6,631 nt of DNA from Clostridiales bacterium (GTDB lineage: Bacteria > Bacillota > Clostridia > Oscillospirales > Oscillospiraceae), in the NCBI GenBank assembly GCA_021205375.1, contig JAJPXR010000242.1, positions 1 to 6,631 on the forward strand, read 5' to 3'. Positions 1 through 4,494 of this stretch are shown piece by piece. The stretch's first letter is position 1; every line of letters starts with the position of its first letter. A program made the translations under genes and the position numbers. The notes below the pieces were generated by a model, which was not told the origin of the DNA, ran no database searches, and worked only from the letters and a program-made list of their open reading frames with translations.

Positions 1-7
1 ACTATTT

Positions 8-65
8 TTGCGGGTTATTTTTCTCTGCCCCAACTCTTGACATAGAACCGAAAAATAACGCGCAA
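8..65. repeat. Long inverted repeat (palindromic element)
   Basis: Left arm 8-23 (ttgcgggttatttttc) and right arm 50-65 (gaaaaataacgcgcaa) are reverse complements over 16 bases with one mismatch (13/60). They enclose 26 bases. The loop contains the first copy of the 25-nt direct repeat listed separately. No U-tract follows either side, so it does not look like an ordinary terminator. It could be a small palindromic extragenic repeat, the remnant of a miniature element, or a structured RNA segment. The family is not recognised. Confidence 0.55.
25..49. repeat. 25-nt direct repeat, copy 1
   Basis: The segment reads ctgccccaac, six variable bases, then catagaacc. The same two blocks with the same 16-base offset recur at 181-205, giving 21 of 25 identical bases. 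This copy lies in the loop of the inverted repeat 8-65; the second copy has no comparable flanking arms. On the minus strand both copies would read as peptides sharing GSM and VGAEK, but there is no other sign of coding. Confidence 0.5.
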
Positions 66-71
66 TCATAA

Positions 72-99
72 GGGGGCCAGAGGGGAACCTCTGGTTTCC
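72..99 (+). other. Hairpin with GGAA tetraloop
   Basis: CCAGAGG (77-83) pairs exactly with CCTCTGG (88-94) around GGAA, a GNRA-type tetraloop if transcribed rightward. The stem can extend outward to 72-99 through three G-U wobbles and two G-C pairs. No poly-U follows. The wobbles and tetraloop make the plus-strand RNA the better-folding one, but no promoter or gene in the window would obviously transcribe it. Confidence 0.4.
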
Positions 100-180
100 A
101 CGATTCTGGCTGTGTGCGGCAAGTGAAAAACGGGACCCAACGCTCACATTCCGGAATGGCGAAAGCAGCCGGGTGCTTTT

Positions 181-205
181 CTGCCCCAACCATTCCCATA
201 GAACC
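181..205. repeat. 25-nt direct repeat, copy 2
   Basis: This is the second copy of the repeat at 25-49, in the same orientation: ctgccccaac, six variable bases, then catagaacc. The six central bases differ at four positions. The flanking inverted arms of copy 1 are absent here. Confidence 0.5.
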
Positions 206-235
206 CATTTGTGACAGCCCCCAATATACACATAT

Positions 236-262
236 CCCCCCTTCCCAATGCGGGAAAGGGGG
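236..262 (-). terminator. Hairpin downstream of transporter (possible terminator)
   Basis: Arms 236-246 and 252-262 form an 11-bp stem around a 5-base loop. The only non-Watson-Crick pair is a G-U wobble when read as leftward RNA. The stem begins about 25 bases past the transporter stop, where a 3' end is expected. It is C/G-rich and is followed leftward by an A/U-mixed stretch (atatgtgtatat) rather than a true U-tract. It may therefore be a 3'-end stabiliser or a weak terminator. Confidence 0.4.
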
Positions 263-287
263 ATGTTTGCTCTCAAACGGGATTACA

Positions 288-1565
288 TCATCCGACGAAC
301 ATAGCAATCAGCTTGGGAATGTACCCGGACAGGGCGGAAATGGTCATGACCAGCACGAAAACATAGCTGATGGTCATGCAGATCCGGAGCAGGGTGGGGC
401 TTTTATAGCCCTCGTTCACGTCCTTGCGCCAGATGAGCAGCAGGATGAACAGGCCGCCAACGGGGGTGGCGATGGAGGTGGCTATATTCGCCATCAAAAT
501 CAACTGGGTGGGGGAACCGCCGTAGCTGTAGCAGACAACCATGGCAAACACCAGGCAGGCCAGGCAGCCCCAGCGAACAAAGTTGCTCTCCAGGGCGGTG
601 TCCTTGTTCAGACCGGCGCCCAGCAGCACCATACCGCGCTGGGTGTTGGCGAGCAGGGAGGAGAAGCCTGCGCCGACCAGGGCAAGACCCATGATATACT
701 TCGCAGATTTACCCATAACTGGGACCAGCAGCTCGGCCAACTGCGCAGGCGCCGTGATAGACTCTCCCTGGGGGTGCAGGACGATCGCGCCGACCAGGAT
801 GATGGCACCGGAAATCAGGACTACGCTGAGCACGTGGACCAGCGCATCGGTGAACATGACGCCGTTGAACAGGTCCTCCCGGTTCCACTTTTTCTCCTTG
901 CCGAGGTAAGTGGCGTAGATACCGGCGGTGACGGCAGCGTTGGTGGAAATGAAGGCCAGAGCGGTGGCGAGGCTCCCCTCAGGGATCTGGAACCCGACCA
1001 GCCCTTTACCCAGCTCGCCCGCATCGGGGCCGCCGACGCCGATCAGGGTGGCATAGAAGGAGACGACCATGACCACCAGGCAGACAGTGATCAGTCGTTC
1101 GACCTTGGAGTAGACATTCTTTGCGAAATAGCAGTACAAAACTGCCACGATCAGAATAAAGGAGCCGACCTTCCAGTTGATGCCGAAAATCAGGTTCATA
1201 CCGGCGCCGCTGCCGGAGATGTTACCCATGGTGAAGAACAGACAGGCCAGGAAGGTGGCCACGCCCACAATGCCGGAAGCCACGGGGCCGTAGTATTTGC
1301 GAATGGCGTGGATGGTGGGCAGACCGGTGACGATGGCGAGACGGTTGGTGACCATCATGAACGTCATGCCCATGAAGATGATGGGGAAGATGAGCCAAAT
1401 CAGGGCGTAGCCATAGTTTGCGCCCAGCATGGCGGCGGTGGTCACAGCGCCGGGGCCGATAACAATACCGGTGGCGATCAGGCCGGGACCAATGCGCTTG
1501 AGCAGGTCCTTCACGGGCAGACGCTTTACATCAGAGCCGAAAACGGCGTTCTTATTTTCTCCCAT
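288..1565 (-). CDS. Nramp-family-like membrane transporter lacking metal-site motifs
   Basis: A 425-residue, strongly hydrophobic protein with about eleven membrane segments, the usual Nramp size and a LeuT-type fold by family. The start at 1565 is chosen because AAGGAGG lies seven bases before ATG; an upstream in-frame ATG at 1628 has no such site. Family marks are IGPGLIATG (25-33), the YGYALIWL segment (51-58), LAIVTG (76-81) and the VERLITVCLVVM segment (155-166). Classical Nramps bind Mn/Fe through DPGN in helix 1 and an MPH-type motif in helix 6. Here the aligned positions read GPGA (37-40) and STN (207-209), so the metal-coordinating Asp, Asn and Met are all gone. Transition-metal transport is therefore doubtful. 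Position behind a pyruvate-aldolase-family gene under a LacI-type regulator suggests uptake of that enzyme's substrate (inference). Mg2+, as in Nramp-related divergent branches, is an alternative. Confidence 0.85.
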   Translation of the reverse strand: MGENKNAVFGSDVKRLPVKDLLKRIGPGLIATGIVIGPGAVTTAAMLGANYGYALIWLIFPIIFMGMTFMMVTNRLAIVTGLPTIHAIRKYYGPVASGIVGVATFLACLFFTMGNISGSGAGMNLIFGINWKVGSFILIVAVLYCYFAKNVYSKVERLITVCLVVMVVSFYATLIGVGGPDAGELGKGLVGFQIPEGSLATALAFISTNAAVTAGIYATYLGKEKKWNREDLFNGVMFTDALVHVLSVVLISGAIILVGAIVLHPQGESITAPAQLAELLVPVMGKSAKYIMGLALVGAGFSSLLANTQRGMVLLGAGLNKDTALESNFVRWGCLACLVFAMVVCYSYGGSPTQLILMANIATSIATPVGGLFILLLIWRKDVNEGYKSPTLLRICMTISYVFVLVMTISALSGYIPKLIAMFVG

Positions 1566-1717
1566 AACAATGCCTCCTTGTGTTGGAATTTTCGCAGTTT
1601 CGTGGCTGCCGGCTGGCGCAGCTCCCAATACCTGAACCGGACGGGGAGAAAGGCCAGAGAGCAGACCGAACAGTTGCGATTACATGCTTAAAAAGTCAAA
1701 TATAGACCGCAAGTGAG

Positions 1718-1757
1718 CGCAAAAGGGGGCGCTGCGCTATCGCAGCGCCCCTTTGCG
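1718..1757 (-). terminator. GC-rich hairpin between aldolase and transporter
   Basis: GGGGCGCTGCG (1726-1736) and CGCAGCGCCCC (1741-1751) form a perfect 11-bp stem with a 4-base loop. Flanking CGCAAA/TTTTGCG can lengthen it with small bulges. Read leftward it begins about 13 bases after the aldolase stop and ends in CTTTTGCG, a short U run. It may be an intrinsic terminator that lets some polymerase through, or a processing and stability stem. No convincing separate promoter was found between it and the transporter start (1566-1717), so partial read-through is the simplest reading. Confidence 0.5.
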
Positions 1758-1769
1758 AAGAAGGTTGGA

Positions 1770-2741
1770 TTACTGGAACTGGGACATATCGACCTTGGGC
1801 AGTTGGCTGCGCTCCAGGCCCAGAGCGATCCAGTCTTTTTCCTCCTGGTTCAGGGGGAGGACGGGCTTACGCATCAGGCCGCTGCTGAAAATGCCGCGCT
1901 GCACCAGGGCCTCCTTCAGACGGGCGTGGGCCTCGCCGGAGGGCTGGCCGCCGCCATAGATGGCCTGGGAGATGTGATAGATCCGGTCGGACCAATCCTG
2001 GGCTTCCTTCAGGGTGTGCTGTTCGGGATGGGCAAAGACCTCGCGGGCGGGGCAGATCAGCTCAGGCACGCAGCCGGCGAAGCCGATCAGAGCGCCGTCC
2101 ATGCCGGGGAACCAACTGACGCAGAGGGTCTCGTCGTGGCAGGTGATGAGGGAGATGTCGGGGCACTCCTGGCGCAGCAGGCGAACGTCGTGCTCATAGA
2201 TGGAGGTCACGCGGGTGCCCATCTTGATGCACTTCACGTGCTCGATCTCCTTGCACATCTTGATCAGGGTCTCCACGGGGTAGAACGCCTTGCTGGTGGC
2301 GGGGTAGAGGTGGATGACGATGTCGATGTCGGCGCCCTCGGCCACGTCCTTCACGTACTCAAAGGGAGCATCGGGATGCATACCGAAGCGCAGCCACATG
2401 TGGGGCGGCATCAGCAGGATGGCGTCAGCGCCGGCGGCCTTGGCCTCGGCAGCCATCTCGATGGACTCAGCGGTGTTCTCGCAGTTGACGCCGGACACGA
2501 TGGTCATGATGTCGCCGCACTCCTCGGCGCAAATTTCCACGGCGCGCTTGCGCTCGGCACGGGTCAGGCCGGTGATCTCACCGGTGTGGCCGTTGACCAC
2601 CAGGCCCTCGATGCCCTGGCCGTAGAAGCTCTTGATCCAGCGCAGGTAGGCGCGGAACTCGGTCTCGTTGATGGAATAGTCGTCGTTCAGCGGAACGGAA
2701 ACAGCGGGGAAGATGGTCTTAAAATTCTTAACCTTAGCCAT
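1770..2741 (-). CDS. DHDPS/NAL-family lyase (class I aldolase or dehydratase)
   Basis: A 323-residue cytosolic TIM-barrel enzyme of the dihydrodipicolinate synthase / N-acetylneuraminate lyase superfamily, slightly longer than the usual ~295-310. ATG at 2741 is preceded by AAAGGAG at nine bases. Superfamily marks are a carboxylate-binding GHTGE loop (51-55, matching GTTGE/GSTGE), MPP (111-113), the catalytic tyrosine in LYP (Tyr146) and the Schiff-base lysine in CIKMG (Lys173). Pyruvate-type imine chemistry is thus expected. It is probably not the lysine-pathway DapA: after the tyrosine the sequence is PATSK, without the arginine found in the YNVPxR stretch of DapA, and the second position of the GTTGE loop is His. 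The context (divergent LacI regulator, transporter downstream) fits catabolism of a sugar acid, hydroxy acid or similar 2-oxo acid. The substrate cannot be read from sequence. Confidence 0.85.
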   Translation of the reverse strand: MAKVKNFKTIFPAVSVPLNDDYSINETEFRAYLRWIKSFYGQGIEGLVVNGHTGEITGLTRAERKRAVEICAEECGDIMTIVSGVNCENTAESIEMAAEAKAAGADAILLMPPHMWLRFGMHPDAPFEYVKDVAEGADIDIVIHLYPATSKAFYPVETLIKMCKEIEHVKCIKMGTRVTSIYEHDVRLLRQECPDISLITCHDETLCVSWFPGMDGALIGFAGCVPELICPAREVFAHPEQHTLKEAQDWSDRIYHISQAIYGGGQPSGEAHARLKEALVQRGIFSSGLMRKPVLPLNQEEKDWIALGLERSQLPKVDMSQFQ

Positions 2742-2842
2742 GATGATAAACTCCTTTTTTAGTGAAATTATTGTTTAGCTTCGGAAAAAGAATGATCTTG
2801 CATCGCGCGCCTGCCGTCCCATGTCTCTTTCGCATTTCGCCT

Positions 2843-2858
2843 ATACAATCGTTTGCAT
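2843..2858. promoter_or_regulatory. LacI-type operator O1 (aldolase side)
   Basis: The imperfect dyad atacaatcgtttgcat is centred on CG (2850/2851), with six of eight base pairs symmetric. Its minus strand fits nine of ten fixed positions of the cre consensus TGnAAnCGnTTnCA. With the preceding T (2842) it forms a 17-base block repeated exactly at 3061-3077. It lies just downstream of the predicted aldolase transcription start, a position expected to block transcription. The likely ligand is the LacI-family protein encoded next door; CcpA is the alternative. Confidence 0.7.
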
Positions 2859-2871
2859 TTGGCTTGAGTTA

Positions 2872-2901
2872 TTTATACCACGCGGGTGTTATACTTGTCA
2901 A
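2872..2901 (-). promoter_or_regulatory. Promoter of aldolase/transporter unit
   Basis: Read leftward: TTGACA (-35, 2901-2896), 18-bp spacer, TATAAA (-10, 2877-2872), preceded by TGG, which makes an extended -10. The predicted start is near 2865, giving a leader of about 124 bases before the aldolase ATG. Operator O1 begins seven or so bases downstream. Confidence 0.65.
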
Positions 2902-2917
2902 CGGATTTGGACTTGCC

Positions 2918-2952
2918 TGCAATTTTTTGCATACATCGCGCAAAAAGTTGCA
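2918..2952. repeat. 35-bp imperfect palindrome upstream of aldolase promoter
   Basis: tgcaattttttgc (2918-2930) and gcaaaaagttgca (2940-2952) are reverse complements at 12 of 13 positions around a 9-base centre. It lies about 53-87 bases upstream of the predicted aldolase start, just behind the -35 box. It differs from the operator-type dyads and has the size and place of an activator or second-regulator site. It could alternatively be part of a curved A/T-rich upstream element. Confidence 0.45.
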
Positions 2953-3025
2953 TGGAAGTGAAAATTGCACAGTTTTACGCCCTTAAAATTATGCAATATG
3001 ACGAACTACAACTCTGCTCCTTTCC

Positions 3026-3054
3026 TTGCGCTCTGCATCCGGTCATGATATAAT
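3026..3054 (+). promoter_or_regulatory. Promoter of the LacI-family gene
   Basis: TTGCGC (3026-3031), a 17-bp spacer, then TATAAT (3049-3054) with TGA directly before it (extended -10). Predicted start is near 3061, where the second operator begins, so the regulator should control its own gene. Confidence 0.65.
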
Positions 3055-3061
3055 AACCTAT

Positions 3062-3077
3062 ATACAATCGTTTGCAT
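3062..3077. promoter_or_regulatory. LacI-type operator O2 (regulator side)
   Basis: The same dyad as O1, identical over 17 bases when the preceding T at 3061 is counted, centred at 3069/3070. It overlaps or directly follows the predicted lacI-family transcription start, which fits autorepression. Its centre is 219 bp from that of O1, close to 21 helical turns at 10.5 bp, so both sites face the same side of the DNA. Confidence 0.7.
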
Positions 3078-3113
3078 CTCCCTGCAAAGGGAGAATGGAA
3101 ACCAATGCGGAAC

Positions 3114-3127
3114 GGAAAACGATTGCA
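3114..3127. promoter_or_regulatory. Possible third operator O3
   Basis: ggaaaacgattgca fits nine of ten fixed positions of TGnAAnCGnTTnCA and shares AAACGATTG with the minus strand of O1 and O2. It lies between O2 and the regulator's ribosome binding site, 51 bp centre to centre from O2. Symmetry is poorer than in O1/O2, so it may be an auxiliary site or chance. Confidence 0.4.
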
Positions 3128-3144
3128 AAACGGAGGAAAGCAGC

Positions 3145-4140
3145 ATGGCAACCTTAAAAGACGTGGCGAAGCTGGCCTGTGTGGATGTCAGCACCGTATC
3201 CAGAGCGCTGAACAACACCTCTTACGTTCACCCGGAGACAAAGGCGCGCATCCTCGCCGCAGTTAAGGAACTGAGCTATCAGCCCAACGTGCTGGCCCAG
3301 GGACTGCGCCAGGGCAAGCGGCACACCATCGGCGTGGTGGTGCCCCGGCTGAACTTCACCATTTTCGCCGAGGTGGTGCAGGGCGTCGAGGAAGCGGCGG
3401 GGAAGCGGGGATACGCCACCCTGATCTGTACCACCGAGGAGGACGCGCAGGTGGAGCGGGACCGCCTGAACCGCCTGCGCAACGGTTTTATCGACGGCCT
3501 CATCGTCACCGGCACGGGAAAAAATGGTCGGCTCATTCGGGACATCCACGCCAGCGGCCTGCCCATCGTCCAGGCGATCCGCTGCCAGGAGTCCGGCATC
3601 AGCAGCGTCATCGGCGATTACCAGAGCTGTGGCTATGAGGCCGTGTACTATCTGGCGAGGAAGGGGTGCAAGCACATTGGCCTCATCAACGGGACCTCCG
3701 AACTCAGTCCCTACCGGGAGCGGATGTACGGCTATCAGCGGGCCATGCAGGAGCTGCATTTGGAGGAGTGCAGCACGGTCCCCTTTGCCCAGGAAAACAG
3801 CTTTGAATACGGCTACCAGAGGACCATGGAGCTGCTGGATGAGTGCCCGGAGCTGGACGGCATTATGGCGGCGGTGGATGTCCACGGCCTGGGGGCCATC
3901 CGCGCCCTGAAGGAGCGGGGGCGGCGGGTCCCGGAGCAGGTCCGCGTCATCAGCCTCACCGGACATTCTGTGGGGGCCATGCTGGAGACCACCATGACCG
4001 CCATGGAGTTCCCCGCCCACGAGATGGGGATGCAGGCGGCCAATATGCTGATGGACGCAGTGGAAGCGCCGTCCGACGCAAAGCCCAGCCCCCAGCGGCT
4101 GGTGTTCTCGGCTTCGCTGGCGGAGCGGGAAAGCACCTGA
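3145..4140 (+). CDS. LacI/GalR-family transcriptional regulator
   Basis: A 331-residue protein of typical family length. ATG at 3145 follows GGAGG at eight bases. The N-terminal helix-turn-helix spans about 4-23 (LKDVAKLACVDVSTVSRAL), with recognition-helix positions Val15-Ser16 and Arg20. The hinge segment YQPNVLAQGL (45-54) has Gln where most members have Arg. From about residue 60 a periplasmic-binding-protein-like ligand domain follows (HTIGVVVP, FIDGLIVTGTG, HIGLINGT, YRERMYGYQRAM). The effector is unknown; by family it is a sugar, sugar acid or nucleobase-like small molecule. It is divergent from the aldolase/transporter genes and flanked by matching operators, so it most likely represses both that unit and itself. 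No truncation is seen. Confidence 0.92.
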   Translation: MATLKDVAKLACVDVSTVSRALNNTSYVHPETKARILAAVKELSYQPNVLAQGLRQGKRHTIGVVVPRLNFTIFAEVVQGVEEAAGKRGYATLICTTEEDAQVERDRLNRLRNGFIDGLIVTGTGKNGRLIRDIHASGLPIVQAIRCQESGISSVIGDYQSCGYEAVYYLARKGCKHIGLINGTSELSPYRERMYGYQRAMQELHLEECSTVPFAQENSFEYGYQRTMELLDECPELDGIMAAVDVHGLGAIRALKERGRRVPEQVRVISLTGHSVGAMLETTMTAMEFPAHEMGMQAANMLMDAVEAPSDAKPSPQRLVFSASLAEREST

Positions 4141-4226
4141 CAATAAACGCGCCCCACCCCAAGGCCATCCTCCTCTGCAAGGGCAGCGATGGCACTCGTC
4201 CCCGTGAATGGAATCAGAACAGACAA

Positions 4227-4272
4227 CTCCCCCGGCTGGAGCCTCACAGATGTGAGCGCTGGGCCGGGGGAG
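4227..4272. other. Strong hairpin downstream of the LacI-family gene
   Basis: ctcccccggc (4227-4236) and gccgggggag (4263-4272) pair perfectly over 10 bp. Inside, CTCAC (4243-4247) pairs with GTGAG (4252-4256) around a 4-base loop. Read rightward it is followed by gggagtcctt rather than a U-tract. It could be a Rho-type or structural 3' end for the regulator transcript, or an extragenic palindrome. Confidence 0.45.
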
Positions 4273-4319
4273 GGGAGTCCTTATGGAGCAAAAAAAGAGA
4301 AAATCACCCCAAAATCTGC

Positions 4320-4348
4320 TGTCGCCGGGGCGGGGTCTGTGCTATACT
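4320..4348 (+). promoter_or_regulatory. Possible kinase promoter (extended -10)
   Basis: TATACT (4343-4348) with TGC directly before it gives a good extended -10. The -35 region at 17 bp (TGTCGC) is poor. A start near 4355 would give a leader of about 140 bases that includes the tandem repeats. The support rests on the -10 alone. Confidence 0.35.
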
Positions 4349-4399
4349 GGTGCCAACACCCGGCGGCCCACGCTGCCCTGACAGGCAGGGAGCCGCAGC

Positions 4400-4439
4400 G
4401 CAGGGAGGGGCAAAGCCCTGGAAGTGACGCTTGACGGCA
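4400..4439. repeat. 40-nt repeat block, copy A (kinase leader)
   Basis: A 26-base block beginning gcagggaggggcaaagccc and running into the 19-base unit gaagtgacgcttgacggca. It matches 34 of 40 bases at 4578-4617 inside the kinase gene; the first 26 bases differ at one position only. Confidence 0.7.
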
Positions 4440-4478
4440 GAAGTACCCCCTTGAGGGCGGAAGTGCCGCTTGACGGGA
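4421..4478. repeat. Three tandem ~19-nt repeats before the kinase
   Basis: Units at 4421-4439, 4440-4459 (20 bases) and 4460-4478 follow the pattern GAAGT-ncCnC-TTGAs-GGnr. A fourth unit is at 4599-4617 within the kinase coding sequence. The block ends where the kinase ribosome binding site (AAAGGAGG, 4478-4485) begins, so it occupies the 5' leader. Units 1 and 3 resemble each other (TTGAC), as do 2 and 4 (TTGAG). Confidence 0.65.
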
Positions 4479-4494
4479 AAGGAGGCGAACACCT

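Larger units (their letters stand above)
4141..4494. other. Intergenic region between regulator and kinase
   Basis: 354 bases with no supportable gene. It holds a strong hairpin (4227-4272), a possible promoter (4320-4348), further self-complementary GC-rich sequence (CGCTGC 4371-4376 / GCAGCG 4395-4400) and the repeat block before the kinase (4400-4478). No clear terminator with a U-tract follows the regulator gene. Short open frames here are low-complexity shadows without ribosome binding sites. Confidence 0.6.

Noticed and set aside
2..307. Open frame of 101 codons on the minus strand with repeated GSM/VGAEK peptides
   Set aside because: It starts inside the transporter's 3' end, has no convincing ribosome binding site, and its peptide repeat is explained by the DNA repeat at 25-49 and 181-205.
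114..1691. Long plus-strand open frame opposite the transporter (525 codons)
   Set aside because: It is the antisense shadow of the transporter: Gly/His/Gln/Asp-rich composition, no family motifs, and the minus strand encodes a clear membrane protein.
1770..2741. Assignment as dapA (lysine biosynthesis)
   Set aside because: The DapA arginine after the catalytic tyrosine is missing and the gene sits in a regulator/transporter locus, so a specific symbol is not justified.
1713..2762. Plus-strand open frame opposite the aldolase (349 codons)
   Set aside because: Low-complexity Gly/Ala/Asp/His composition typical of antisense frames in GC-rich genes; the opposite strand has clear catalytic motifs.
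2742..2864. Riboswitch in the ~124-base aldolase leader
   Set aside because: No paired-stem architecture or known conserved core was seen; the operator at the start of the leader explains regulation well enough.
2762..2986. 74-codon plus-strand frame in the divergent region
   Set aside because: It covers the aldolase promoter and operator O1, lacks a ribosome binding site and has no recognisable features.
4400..4478. CRISPR array
   Set aside because: The ~19-nt units abut without spacers and the fourth copy lies inside a gene; no cas genes are present.
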